Shown piece by piece: positions 43,980 through 53,409 of a stretch of DNA of 64,000 bases (position 1 is its first letter; every line of letters begins with the position of its first letter). The notes below the pieces were generated by a model that searched no databases, was not told the DNA's origin, and saw nothing but the letters and a program-made list of their open reading frames with translations. Source of the DNA: Alphaproteobacteria bacterium (GTDB taxonomy: Bacteria; Myxococcota_A; UBA796; CAJQPC01). The stretch covers positions 389,563-453,562 of the forward strand of contig JACKEV010000013.1 of NCBI GenBank assembly GCA_020632795.1. Direction: 5' to 3'. The translations under genes were made by a program, and so were the position numbers.

Positions 43980-45888
43980 TACGATCGGACTCGGGATCGA
44001 CATCGACATGAGCGATGTGGCTCGGGCCCTGGCCAGGCTGCCCGAGATGACCTCCGAAGAGTCGGAGAAGGCTGTCAGGGAGCTGACGAGAACTTTCGAC
44101 GCCGCTGCCAAGGCGGCCAAGAAGCTGACCAAGCAGTCCTCCAGGGAGGCGAGGAAGGCAGCTCAAGAGCAGAAGGAGGCGTTGAAAGGCGTCTACGAGT
44201 TGGCTGGGGGCTCGGGAGACAGGGTGGAGAAGTTGGGCAAGGTGTTCGGGGCCCTGAGCAACCCCGTGGTTGCTGCGGGAGCTGCCTTTGCCGGAGCTGG
44301 GGTTGCGGCAACAGCTCTTGGTGCGGGGATTCTCGCATCGGTTCATGCCGCCGAAGAGCTGGTCGAAGAGTTGGCTCCGTTGAAGGAAATAGAGGGCTTT
44401 GGGGGAGTGAGCCCCGAAGCGATGTCCTCGATACAGGCCGCGAACTCCAGCATGCAAGCCCTGGGCTCCATCGCGAAGCAAGCCGTTGTGGTGCTGGCGA
44501 CCGAGATGGCTCCCGTGGTGGAGAAAGTCGGGTTCACGTTGGTCAAGTTGGGCCTGGTGGCTCTGGACACCTGGGAGCACTTCTCCGACGGTGAAGATGT
44601 TTTGAAGGCCATCGCCAAGTTCATCGGCGAGCAGTTCGTGAAGAGCCTGACGGGCCCTGTGAGGCTCCTCTCCTTGATGGCCAAGGGCTTGGCCCTGGTC
44701 GCCGAAGCTGCGGGTCATGATGGAGCTGCGGCGAAGATCAGGATGGCCACGGATGCCTACGACGACTTTGCAGCATCGATCGCGGGGGCTGGAGTCGACA
44801 TCATCTTCGAGGCTGCATCTGAGGGACTGAACAACCTGTCGGAATCCACATCCACCTATGATGAGCGGGCTCAGGCTTTGCTCGGCAAGCTCACCGAGAT
44901 CAGGACAGCAACCGAGGGGGCAACCAAGGCGACCGAGGACGAGGCAAAGGCGATGGAGGATGCCGCCAAGGCAGCCCAGGCCCTCGCCGAACAACAAGCC
45001 CAGCTCAGCGACCAGGCCCAGGCCCTGATTGATTCCCAAACCCAACACCGCCTGTCCGCCATCGAACAGATCGACAGGGCCGAGGCTGAGAGCTTGGCCA
45101 AGCTCCAGGAGATCTATCGTCAGCGATTGGAGCTGTCGGCCAACAACGGCAACGAGATCCTTGCGGCCCAGGTCGAGCACCAAGAAGCTCTTGCGGCGAT
45201 CCAGGGGGAGTACGCCCAGCGGCGAGTAGACCTGGCCAACGACACCTCGGAAGCGGAGAAGGCCGCCATCCTCTCCACGACTCAGACTCAACTTGCGGCA
45301 GTTCAACAGACCTTCGGGGCCATCAGCACCCTGACCGATGTGTTGCTCGACAAACAAGTCAGCGGCCTCGAAGAAGGGACCGAGGCCCATAAACGGGCGG
45401 CCAAGCGTCAGTTCGCCATCCAAAAGGGCCTGAGCATCGCCACAGCGGTTGTAGATGCTGCGGCAGCTATCCTCTCCTCGATTGCTACCCTGGGGCCCCC
45501 TGTTCCGCCAAACGTGATCGGAATCGCCGGAGTTGCGGCAGCTTCCGCGATTGGAGCTGCATCAATCGCCACAATTGCAGCTACCCCACCCCCAGCCTTC
45601 GACATCGGAGGCTTGATCGGATCGGCCACGCCAGATCAACAGGTTGCAAGGGTTCTTCCGGGCGAGGCTATCTTGAATCGATCCGCTGTCTCTCAGATTG
45701 GCGAGCAAGGTGTACATGCCCTGAACCGAGGCGAGAACCCCAATCAAACGCTCGTCGTCAACCAGATATATCGTCACAGGGTTCTCGACCAAGTCATTCA
45801 TGATTCTGCTCGTATCCCAGGTTCATCCTTCCGTAAGGCTGCCAAGAATGGGGATCGGGTTGGGCATAGAACACGGTATAGAAGGTAA
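43972..45888 (+). CDS. Tape measure protein
   Basis: 638 residues from GTG 43972 (GGGAG about 8 bp upstream). Long helices and coiled coils, hydrophobic segments ('NPVVAAGAAFAGAGVAATALGAGILASV', 'IATAVVDAAAAILSSIATLGPPVPPNVIGIAGVAAASAIGAASIATIAA') and a basic C-terminus. This is the usual layout of the protein that sets siphophage tail length. It is short, which predicts a tail of about 95-100 nm using the usual 0.15 nm per residue rule (inference). Confidence 0.85.
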   Translation: MADTIGLGIDIDMSDVARALARLPEMTSEESEKAVRELTRTFDAAAKAAKKLTKQSSREARKAAQEQKEALKGVYELAGGSGDRVEKLGKVFGALSNPVVAAGAAFAGAGVAATALGAGILASVHAAEELVEELAPLKEIEGFGGVSPEAMSSIQAANSSMQALGSIAKQAVVVLATEMAPVVEKVGFTLVKLGLVALDTWEHFSDGEDVLKAIAKFIGEQFVKSLTGPVRLLSLMAKGLALVAEAAGHDGAAAKIRMATDAYDDFAASIAGAGVDIIFEAASEGLNNLSESTSTYDERAQALLGKLTEIRTATEGATKATEDEAKAMEDAAKAAQALAEQQAQLSDQAQALIDSQTQHRLSAIEQIDRAEAESLAKLQEIYRQRLELSANNGNEILAAQVEHQEALAAIQGEYAQRRVDLANDTSEAEKAAILSTTQTQLAAVQQTFGAISTLTDVLLDKQVSGLEEGTEAHKRAAKRQFAIQKGLSIATAVVDAAAAILSSIATLGPPVPPNVIGIAGVAAASAIGAASIATIAATPPPAFDIGGLIGSATPDQQVARVLPGEAILNRSAVSQIGEQGVHALNRGENPNQTLVVNQIYRHRVLDQVIHDSARIPGSSFRKAAKNGDRVGHRTRYRR

Positions 45889-45890
45889 CA

Positions 45891-48800
45891 ATGGCAGTTG
45901 AAGTCTCCAGATCAACCCTTCGTGGGTTCTTGCTCCCCGATCCCAGGATTTCAAAGGATGGAATCTGGGAGGATGAGTCCAGCTACACCCAGGCTGGACC
46001 TCGACCTGGGATACCTGAGCCGCAGAATCAGACCGAGATGGTTCTTTCTTCTTCGGGGGAGCAGGCTGCGAACAAGGAGTTGAGGATCCTGTCGACCAAA
46101 GCCGGGTTCCCTGGATCTGACGGGGCTGGGTTCGTCTGGAAATACAACGGAGATGACAACTATCGGGGGTGGGATGTTCCGACAGTTCCGACCTATTGGG
46201 AAGCTCCGATCTGGTTGGACGGCACCCTTGCGACAGCGACAGGGGCTCGTCATCTTCATTGCATCACATTGGCTGATCGCACAGTTCTGGTTGCGTACCA
46301 GTTGTCCGCGACATCTCCAGCTACCCAGGATCAAGTCAGGATTTCTGCACGGGATCCCGATGACGGGACATGGGGAACCGCTGTTACGGCTTACACACAA
46401 ACGGGAGGCTATTCGACGGGTCGAGGAGCCCATCCTTGCATGATCCAGCTCCCGTCAGGTCGCGTATACCTCTGGTATTGGGTGGAACTTCCCTCGGGCA
46501 ACATGCAGGTTCAACAGGCGTATTCAGATGATTCGGGGGCCACATGGACGACGTCTGCCAGGTGGTGTCTCCCCGAAGCTGTTGTCTACAACACCGCCGG
46601 CAATGGGAACACAGACTACGATGAGATGAACCGTCTGAGGGCTGGAATTCTTGACGGGGATGTCCTCTTGATGGCCAGCTTGAGATTGGCAAATGACGGT
46701 GTTGGAACGGGAAATACGAGAGACGTTCTCAGACAATACGCCTCTGTTGATGGAGGGACTACGTTCACAGAGGTTGCTGAATCGGCTGCTTCATCCGCTG
46801 GTACTGGGAAACACCCTGATGTCATCACACATGACGGTCAACTGATCATCGCATGGTGTGCAGGGGGCCTCTCTCCGTATCCTTCCGTGGCTCGCCTGAG
46901 TTCTCCCTGGCAGGACTTCACAGCGGGGGATCTAATTGGCGTAGATGGAGCGGAAACGTGTACCAACCAAGTCCCGGCAGCCGGCTCAGGCAAGGAGGTT
47001 TCCGACTCGGACCTCGCCCTGGTTGTCGGTGACGATGGCTCGATCTATATGATCCACCGGGCCACTACCGACGGGGGTGGAGGAGGGCACACGGGAGAAG
47101 GCATCATCGCCCGATCTGTCGATTCAGGCGCCACCTGGGGGTACATAGGTCAGTCCGGCATCTCCACCCTGGACAGTTCTACATGGTGGACCACGGCCGA
47201 CAGCTCTACTCATCCTCGGGATTTCTCGGCATGTTGGTTGGAGGGTCGCATCCTTCTCGCGCACCATTGGGATGCCAGCCCGGGGAACGAGGACAACAGC
47301 ATCGGGGTACTCTACCTGGGGGGATCGAGCACGATCACCATGCCTGGCTATGGCACCGGGGCTCCATCTTCATCGGCCCGAGTTTCCTGGGACAGAACAT
47401 GGATTCCGATCGAAGCCCCGGGAGATTGTGGATGGTCCCAGCTTGGGTCAGGGACTGTCACCCTGGGCTCAGGTGCTTTGAACGTCTCAACCTCGTCTAA
47501 CTCTCGCTACTACACCCTGAATCCAACAGGGACCATCTCCGGGGGCTTGATTACGAGGTTCAGGCTGATGGTCAACAGCGGAGGATCGTTGACCACAGAT
47601 GATGTAGCTGTGCGCCTTCGGCTGGCCGACTCAACCGATGACTATTCTGTGGCAATCAGGTTTTCGACGACGGGTGCCAGGGTTTTTGACAACAACGCCG
47701 GATCTGCTGTGGGCTCGGACATCAGCATCGACATGACCTCTGGTGCGGAGTTCCTGGTGGCGATGGCAGGATCATCGATCAGCGTATGGTATCGAGCTGC
47801 GCCAGATTCTGGATCTGATCGCGTATGGACTGAGGGGCCCACCTCGACCAGCCTTACGGATGACACCTCGACCCCTGACGTGAGCAACATGATCAGATGG
47901 GGGCATATCGCCTCGGCGACATCCGACTCCGATTGGTACGAGGTTCACGAGGTTTTCGAGCTGGGGGGTCAGTATGCCGGAGAAGACGACTCGCACCTGG
48001 CCCTGGGCCAAGACAACCCTGATGAGTTGAACCCAAGATCCTACGCAACTACCCCTGTTTACGTCGATGGGGGGACTTCGGTACAGGCTGTCGATGGGCC
48101 TACACTGGTGGACGATCTTTGGCACATCGACACGAGATACGACTACAGCTTCGACAGGGTTTTCCCTTCGGTTTCTGCTACACCTCGGGTGGGCTGGAGG
48201 TCGACGGCGGATGGTCAGTCCGAACTCGTCGCCTTCAAACTCTCGGACTTGTACGCAACCGAACACAGTAGGCCCATGAACGACCTGTATGGGCTGGCCT
48301 TGTTCGGCACAAACTACCGCGAATGCGACCTGGAGGGCCTAGAGGTCGGCGTTGGCTGGGTCACCATTGGCACTATGCAAGCCAGCGACCAGAGGCTGGA
48401 GTCCCTGGATTGGGCTCGCACAGGGAACACCATCATCCCCGACAGTGCGAACAATGATGCCGTCTACCTCCACTACAACGAATTCGCAGGGGGAGTCTTC
48501 AGCGTACAGGGTGGGGGAGGTTCAGAACACTGGAAGATCTCCAGAAATACTGCTGGAGCCTGGACTACGGGAACGACAAAGAGACCGACCCTGATTGTGG
48601 GTGGGGTTTCGGGTGGCGCAACAGCATCGGGCCTGATTGGCCAAATCTGGGCCCCGAGCATGGTCGGTATCTTCTACCTGGATGGGGCTGATTATTCGGC
48701 CTTCAGGCTGAACATCCCCAACCAGAACACGGCCGATGGCTACTTCCAGATCGGCACGATGGTCATGGGACCGATCGAGATTTTTGGCACCGAGAACTCC

Positions 48801-49253
48801 TGGGGCCGAACCGTGGAGACGACAGCCGGTTCTGAGGTCTCCGTCGCCAGGGACAGGACAAGCAGGAGCAAGGTTTATGCACCTCCTGCCAGGGTGGTTT
48901 CTCTCGCATGGACTGATGGCGTTCACCAGGTCCAGGTCGAGCCTGGTTCCGAGCCTGACCCTGACTACATCCTGGCCTCAACAGGCGGGAATGCCGATCC
49001 TGTCGCAGCTCGGGCAGACACCGCCTATCAGCTCGAAGGAATCCTCAGAGCCCACGATGGAGGCCATACACCCCTCGTATACCTTCCTTTGATACCAGGA
49101 AATCAGTCAGGACCGACCAACCAGACCATCACCCGGCGAGCGATGCACATGCTGTGTCGCATCACGGGGCCGATTCGGATTGAAGGAATCCAAGGAGAAG
49201 AAGCCGTGGACGAAACGGTCCGCGCCAGCGTGATCCTGGAAGAGGTTGTCTGA
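45891..49253 (+). CDS. Tail protein with sialidase-like Asp-box propeller
   Basis: 1120 residues. Three Asp-box motifs (SxDxGxTW type): 'YSDDSGATWTTS', 'YASVDGGTTFTE' and 'RSVDSGATWGYI'. These mark a beta-propeller as in exo-sialidases and BNR-repeat proteins. The rest is beta-rich, with a lectin-like mid section ('GLITRFRLMVNSGGSLTTDDVAVRLRLADSTDDYSVAIRF'). It follows the tape measure, where tail tip and receptor-binding proteins lie. It may bind or cleave host surface glycans. The catalytic residues of sialidases were not located. Confidence 0.7.
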   Translation: MAVEVSRSTLRGFLLPDPRISKDGIWEDESSYTQAGPRPGIPEPQNQTEMVLSSSGEQAANKELRILSTKAGFPGSDGAGFVWKYNGDDNYRGWDVPTVPTYWEAPIWLDGTLATATGARHLHCITLADRTVLVAYQLSATSPATQDQVRISARDPDDGTWGTAVTAYTQTGGYSTGRGAHPCMIQLPSGRVYLWYWVELPSGNMQVQQAYSDDSGATWTTSARWCLPEAVVYNTAGNGNTDYDEMNRLRAGILDGDVLLMASLRLANDGVGTGNTRDVLRQYASVDGGTTFTEVAESAASSAGTGKHPDVITHDGQLIIAWCAGGLSPYPSVARLSSPWQDFTAGDLIGVDGAETCTNQVPAAGSGKEVSDSDLALVVGDDGSIYMIHRATTDGGGGGHTGEGIIARSVDSGATWGYIGQSGISTLDSSTWWTTADSSTHPRDFSACWLEGRILLAHHWDASPGNEDNSIGVLYLGGSSTITMPGYGTGAPSSSARVSWDRTWIPIEAPGDCGWSQLGSGTVTLGSGALNVSTSSNSRYYTLNPTGTISGGLITRFRLMVNSGGSLTTDDVAVRLRLADSTDDYSVAIRFSTTGARVFDNNAGSAVGSDISIDMTSGAEFLVAMAGSSISVWYRAAPDSGSDRVWTEGPTSTSLTDDTSTPDVSNMIRWGHIASATSDSDWYEVHEVFELGGQYAGEDDSHLALGQDNPDELNPRSYATTPVYVDGGTSVQAVDGPTLVDDLWHIDTRYDYSFDRVFPSVSATPRVGWRSTADGQSELVAFKLSDLYATEHSRPMNDLYGLALFGTNYRECDLEGLEVGVGWVTIGTMQASDQRLESLDWARTGNTIIPDSANNDAVYLHYNEFAGGVFSVQGGGGSEHWKISRNTAGAWTTGTTKRPTLIVGGVSGGATASGLIGQIWAPSMVGIFYLDGADYSAFRLNIPNQNTADGYFQIGTMVMGPIEIFGTENSWGRTVETTAGSEVSVARDRTSRSKVYAPPARVVSLAWTDGVHQVQVEPGSEPDPDYILASTGGNADPVAARADTAYQLEGILRAHDGGHTPLVYLPLIPGNQSGPTNQTITRRAMHMLCRITGPIRIEGIQGEEAVDETVRASVILEEVV

Positions 49254-49254
49254 G

Positions 49255-50856
49255 ATGCCCAGGGACTTCTTCCGATCTGAACTTGTCGGCGCAGACCTCG
49301 TTTGGCTCCTCAGCCTAAGCTACGCGGGTCGTACCTTCAGGTGGAGCAGCTACCCCCTGGAGATCACCGACGCTGATGGGGAGGTCTACGTGTTCTCGGG
49401 CGAGTTGGGGGACGTAGACCTTGTCGAGACCCTGGATCTCTTGACTACGAGCCCTGACCAGCTCTCAATCCCGTTTGAAGTCGTCTTCCCGGTCGACGTC
49501 GCTCAGCTTGTCCAGCAGGGGCATGACCTGAGTGCAGCGACGGCAGAGGTTGCTCTCCATGTACCTGGCAACTCCTGGGAGGACCGCCGGGTTGTTCTTG
49601 TCGGGGATGTCGTCCAGCCGACCTACGGGGCCGAGAATGAGCCTGTGGCGTTCAGCGTCGAGCAGAACCTGTGGGACGACCGATCACTGGTCCCGATGGC
49701 TTCTGCGAGAGTGACCGAGACCACATGGTCTTCCAGGCCAAGCAACTCTGAGGGGCTGTACTATCCTGTGGTCTTTGGGGCTCCTGGAGCCTATGTCACC
49801 GCTTCGGGATCGACAGCCCGAACAAGTGGAAGTCCGGCGATCGTCGTGGAGATGACGGGATCTGATGTCGACACGCTTCTCATCGCTGGTCACCGGGTTT
49901 CGGCGAGCCAGGTTCGGATCTACGACGCTGATGGAACGGGAGAGGACTTCAGCGTCAGCCATGTCGATGATGGCCTCAATCAGACCGTCGCTGTTGTCGA
50001 CATCACTTCCGCAGGGACTGTCGATAGGACCAGCGAGGAATGGTGGGTGGGCTGGGATAGCGGAGGCGCGATGCTGTCCGATGAGCAAACCGGAGTCCGA
50101 GAAGGCGCGGGAGAGGTCATCGAGTGGTTCCTTCGGCAGTCCAGCATCAGCGTAGACCGAGGCCGGTGGAAGAGCCTTGAAGGGCAGCTCAACAAGTACA
50201 CCCTGGCCGGCTACCTTGATGAACCAGTGAGCCCTTGGGAGTTCGTTGCGGACCACTTCCTTCCGTTGCTCCCCCTGAGCATCCTGGTCGGCCCCGAAGG
50301 CTTGGTCCCGGTCCTGTGGCGGTATTCGGCGACAGCTTCAGATGCCCTAGAACATCTGGAGGTCGGCCCTGGAGTCACCAGGGTATCGCCGGTTTCCTAC
50401 AACAAGCTCCCTCGCGACATCGTGAACGAGATCCGGCTGGACTACGCCAAGAGGGCAAAGACAGGGGACTCAAGAAGAAGTGTGACCATCTTGGCCGAGC
50501 CCTCTTCCGCAACCGAGGAGATCAGCAATTACTACGCCAAGATTTCTACCCGTAGGTATGGCACAGGGGCCAAGAGCCTGAACACCGATGTCATCTACGA
50601 CGACCGAACAGCGGCCCAAATCGTCAAATGGATGCTTCGGGGTGAGGGATTCTCGCATCGCCAGGTCACGTATGAAGTCGGCCACGAGTATGCCTGGCTC
50701 TCCCTGGGGGATGTCATCACCCTGACGGATAATGAGTTGTTCTGGGACACTCAGGTTGCTCTCGTCCAAGCCATCCAGTGGGGCCCTGTCTCGCTGGATC
50801 TGACCCTGCTCGTCCTCGAAGACATCCTCCGAGACAACAGGGCTGTGTCGAGCTGA
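49255..50856 (+). CDS. Tail tip / baseplate hub-like protein
   Basis: 533 residues from ATG 49255, which overlaps the stop of the preceding gene; GAGG lies 8 bp upstream. It has the composition and position of tail hub proteins ('YPLEITDADGEVYVFSGELGDVDLVETLDLLTTSPDQLSIPFEVVFP'; 'YAWLSLGDVITLTDNELFWDTQVALVQAIQW' near the end). Such proteins close the tail tube and contact the receptor-binding parts. Confidence 0.6.
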   Translation: MPRDFFRSELVGADLVWLLSLSYAGRTFRWSSYPLEITDADGEVYVFSGELGDVDLVETLDLLTTSPDQLSIPFEVVFPVDVAQLVQQGHDLSAATAEVALHVPGNSWEDRRVVLVGDVVQPTYGAENEPVAFSVEQNLWDDRSLVPMASARVTETTWSSRPSNSEGLYYPVVFGAPGAYVTASGSTARTSGSPAIVVEMTGSDVDTLLIAGHRVSASQVRIYDADGTGEDFSVSHVDDGLNQTVAVVDITSAGTVDRTSEEWWVGWDSGGAMLSDEQTGVREGAGEVIEWFLRQSSISVDRGRWKSLEGQLNKYTLAGYLDEPVSPWEFVADHFLPLLPLSILVGPEGLVPVLWRYSATASDALEHLEVGPGVTRVSPVSYNKLPRDIVNEIRLDYAKRAKTGDSRRSVTILAEPSSATEEISNYYAKISTRRYGTGAKSLNTDVIYDDRTAAQIVKWMLRGEGFSHRQVTYEVGHEYAWLSLGDVITLTDNELFWDTQVALVQAIQWGPVSLDLTLLVLEDILRDNRAVSS

Positions 50857-50870
50857 TCACGCGGTATCAC
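50855..50870. promoter_or_regulatory. Variant TGATCAC/GGTATCA site at the end of the hub gene
   Basis: TGATCAC-GC-GGTATCA begins on the hub stop codon and lies about 34 bp upstream of the next gene. It combines the half-site of the palindromes at 33087 and 37890 with the CGGTATCAC motif. Confidence 0.4.
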
Positions 50871-50903
50871 TTCTTCTCCCACCATATTTTGAGGCTCTCT
50901 TCG

Positions 50904-51236
50904 ATGGCGACCTCGATCACCGGAAATCTCCACAACATCACCCAACGAGTCGCTATGGACTCAACTGCTGGAAACTGTGAAGCGGTGACCCTGCCCACCT
51001 GGGCGAAGAAGTGTACGATCGCCTTCAAGCAGTCCGATGGATCGACAAACGATAGTGGAAAGCTGGCTTTTTCGGGAACAGATGGGGCGGCAATCGGAAC
51101 CGACTTCATGCCGATTTCCTCTGGAGGGGCCTATAGCTTTGACGTGGCTGGTGGAGGTCGAGACAGCTCTGGACTGATCATCTACATCGCGGCAGATACC
51201 AACTCAGCCTACGCCCATATCCACGTCGAAGGCTGA
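50904..51236 (+). CDS. Small virion-type protein
   Basis: 110 residues from ATG 50904. Beta-rich ('AVTLPTWAKKCTIAFKQSDGSTNDSGKLAFSGTDG', 'GLIIYIAADTNSAYAHIHVEG'). It looks like the capsid/tail beta domains of this phage. No family. Confidence 0.5.
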   Translation: MATSITGNLHNITQRVAMDSTAGNCEAVTLPTWAKKCTIAFKQSDGSTNDSGKLAFSGTDGAAIGTDFMPISSGGAYSFDVAGGGRDSSGLIIYIAADTNSAYAHIHVEG

Positions 51237-51241
51237 GAAAC

Positions 51242-52027
51242 ATGGGGATCTACAAGTACATCACCAGCTCTCAGCCGGTTCTGTTGGACGCTGACCTGTC
51301 CACGGGGGCCAACCAGACGTTGAGTGCGGGAAACAACAGCAGCGTGGACCTGGGAGAGTTGGGCTCCATCGACATCGAGTGTTGGGGCCCGGGGATGAGC
51401 AAGCCCGGCTCAGTGGCGATGGTCAACGGGACTGGCCTCGTATTCTCGACCGACGGCTCAGGAGACCCGGGGACTCCTGGTAACGACGATTGGGATGATG
51501 CTGGGCTTGACTGCCCTCGGGTTGCCATCGCCCTCGCTGACCTTGTTGCCCTGCTCCCAGGTTCACCTACTCATTCGACATCAGAGCACCTTCGGATCCG
51601 TTTCTACCTGTCCGCCAACGACACCGGGAATGCGGGAGACCGATCCTGGTTCGGCATCTCGTCCAGCGACTACTCGCTGAGGGTGTTCGCAGGCTGGAGG
51701 AACTTCACCGGGACAACGAAAGTCCAGGGTGGCAACCGGGATACGGGATCTGCTGAGAGCTACATCCCGGCCATCACTCCAGCGGCAACGAGGGATGTTG
51801 TGGAGTTGATGTTGTGTGGAACTTCTCTCACTGCGAGGTGGGGAACCTACTCAACTGGATGGCCTACAACATGGCCTGACGGTCCACATCACTGCACCCT
51901 TGGTCAAGGTGCAAACGATGATTACGCGGGTGGATACTTGATCATCGGCTTGAGCCCGAACGGGACCACGAGCAACACCCTCGCCATCGAGCGAATCGAG
52001 GTCACATATGGGGCTGATGATGGCTGA
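51242..52027 (+). CDS. Tail fibre-like phage protein
   Basis: 261 residues, beta-rich, Gly/Ser/Thr-rich, lying 5 bp after the previous gene. 'HLRIRFYLSANDTGNAGDRSWFGISSSDYSLRVFAGWRNFTGTTKVQGGN' resembles a carbohydrate-binding jelly roll in composition. It is probably a virion appendage. No firm family. Confidence 0.5.
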   Translation: MGIYKYITSSQPVLLDADLSTGANQTLSAGNNSSVDLGELGSIDIECWGPGMSKPGSVAMVNGTGLVFSTDGSGDPGTPGNDDWDDAGLDCPRVAIALADLVALLPGSPTHSTSEHLRIRFYLSANDTGNAGDRSWFGISSSDYSLRVFAGWRNFTGTTKVQGGNRDTGSAESYIPAITPAATRDVVELMLCGTSLTARWGTYSTGWPTTWPDGPHHCTLGQGANDDYAGGYLIIGLSPNGTTSNTLAIERIEVTYGADDG

Positions 52028-52400
52028 TCTCCCAGCTTTTCACGAGCTTTTGCGGGAATCCGTCTCCGCTATCGAGCGGATGTCGGCTCAGGCTGACGCT
52101 CAAGCGCAGGCTCTCCGGGATGTTCAGCTCTCCCTCGGCAGGCTTCAAGACGAAGTTCGACACCTGGCTGGTGGTGTTGAACGACTCGCCGATGCCCAAG
52201 AACAAGAAGTCTCCCAACAGCGGGAGGCTATCGATCTTGAACGTGAGAACGCAGCTCACCGCCGAGCATGGTGGGGAAAGGTATGGGACTCTGGCCCTGT
52301 TCAACTTCTGGTCATGGGCCTCGTGGTCGCCATCCTTCAGATCGCTGGCGTGGCTTGGGTCGCTCAGCAGTACCTGGCCACCCCAGGAGTAGCCCCGTGA
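52008..52400 (+). CDS. Coiled-coil protein with C-terminal transmembrane helix, holin candidate
   Basis: 130 residues from ATG 52008 (GAGG 7 bp upstream), overlapping the previous gene by 20 bp. A coiled coil ('ERMSAQADAQAQALRDVQLSLGRLQDEVRHLAGGVERLADAQEQ') precedes one transmembrane helix ('LLVMGLVVAILQIAGVAWVA', about residues 97-116). Small coiled-coil/TM proteins after the tail genes are often holins or spanin-like. No adjacent endolysin was seen. Confidence 0.55.
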   Translation: MGLMMADLPAFHELLRESVSAIERMSAQADAQAQALRDVQLSLGRLQDEVRHLAGGVERLADAQEQEVSQQREAIDLERENAAHRRAWWGKVWDSGPVQLLVMGLVVAILQIAGVAWVAQQYLATPGVAP

Positions 52401-52576
52401 ACCACACACTTGTTGCCGAAGCTGTCCAGGAACTTCCCGAGTTGAGGCTTGCCCTCCATCAAGTCGAAGTTGAAGAAACCTCCCCACCCCTCATCAGTGA
52501 TGAAGAACTGGCCCAGATGATCGAAAGGCTCAAGGTCACAGGAAGACCGAGAGAGGCTACTCAACCGCCCAGATGA
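52397..52576 (+). CDS. Small phage protein
   Basis: 59 residues from GTG 52397, with AGGAG 7 bp upstream, overlapping the previous stop by 4 bp. 'NHTLVAEAVQELPELRLALHQVEVEETSPPLISDEELAQMIERLKV'. It is short, acidic and helical. No family recognised. Confidence 0.5.
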   Translation: MNHTLVAEAVQELPELRLALHQVEVEETSPPLISDEELAQMIERLKVTGRPREATQPPR

Positions 52577-52609
52577 TGGTCCAGGGTTCTCCCATCGGTA
52601 TCCCTGTCT

Positions 52610-53392
52610 ATGGGATGCCAACGATGGAGAAGAGGACGAACCAGCTATCGGCCTGTTGGGGAACCCATCGACCCAAGCAGGTACGGGGTCGAGGTCATCC
52701 CCCAGGCCCTGGCTCGTCCCTTCGTAGAACAACACCACTACAGCAAGAGCTTTCCCGCAGCTCGGCTCTCCATCGGTCTCTATCGAGTCGGTGATGGCCT
52801 GGTTGGGGTTGCCGTGTTCTCGGTGCCCAGCAACCAGAGGGTCATCCCCTCGTTGACCGGCTTGGCTGCGCATGAGGGTGTCGAGCTGGGCCGGTTCGTC
52901 CTTCTCGATGATGTTCCTGCCAACGGGGAGACGTGGTTTCTGGCGCGGGCCTTCAGGGCTGTGGGGGAACAGCTCGGGGTTCAGGCTGTCGTCGCCTACT
53001 CGGATCCCGTCGAGAGGAGATCCGACGATGGCCAGCTCCTGAAGCCGGGACACCAGGGCACGATCTACAAGGCGCACAACGGCAGCTACCTTGGAAGGTC
53101 GAGTCCCCGAACCCTCCACCTGGCCCCAGATGGCTCCGTGTTGAGCCCGAGGACGTTGTCCAAGCTCAGGACCGGGGAGAGAGGGGAGAGCTACGCCTAC
53201 GGGCTCTTGAGAGCTTACGGAGCACCACCAAGGATGCCGATGGAGACCGGATCGTCGTATGTTCGGCGGGCTCTTCAAGACGGTCCATTCCGAAGAATTC
53301 GTCATCCTGGGAACCATCGCTATGCCTGGCCTCTGGGTGGTCCTGCTGTTCGGAGGAGGATTCGGTTGGGGATGCCGGTAGAACCCTGGTGA
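52610..53392 (+). CDS. Mom-like DNA modification protein (GNAT fold)
   Basis: 260 residues. 'QALARPFVEQHHYSKSFPAARLSIGLYRVGDGLVGVAVFSVP', 'VELGRFVLLDDVPANGETWFLARAFRAV', 'VVAYSDP' and 'GTIYKAHNGSYLGRS' follow the order of conserved blocks in Mom-type phage proteins. In phage Mu, Mom converts adenine in DNA to a carbamoylmethyl form that blocks many restriction enzymes. Here the C-terminal 100 residues extend beyond the core. The start ATG 52610 has no clear ribosome site; a later start is possible. It lies late, consistent with modification just before packaging. Confidence 0.65.
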   Translation: MGCQRWRRGRTSYRPVGEPIDPSRYGVEVIPQALARPFVEQHHYSKSFPAARLSIGLYRVGDGLVGVAVFSVPSNQRVIPSLTGLAAHEGVELGRFVLLDDVPANGETWFLARAFRAVGEQLGVQAVVAYSDPVERRSDDGQLLKPGHQGTIYKAHNGSYLGRSSPRTLHLAPDGSVLSPRTLSKLRTGERGESYAYGLLRAYGAPPRMPMETGSSYVRRALQDGPFRRIRHPGNHRYAWPLGGPAVRRRIRLGMPVEPW

Positions 53393-53409
53393 TCATCCAG
53401 GAGAGGACC

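Noticed and set aside
52008..52576. Considered as a complete lysis cassette
   Set aside because: Only a holin-like membrane protein is supported; no endolysin motif was found nearby.
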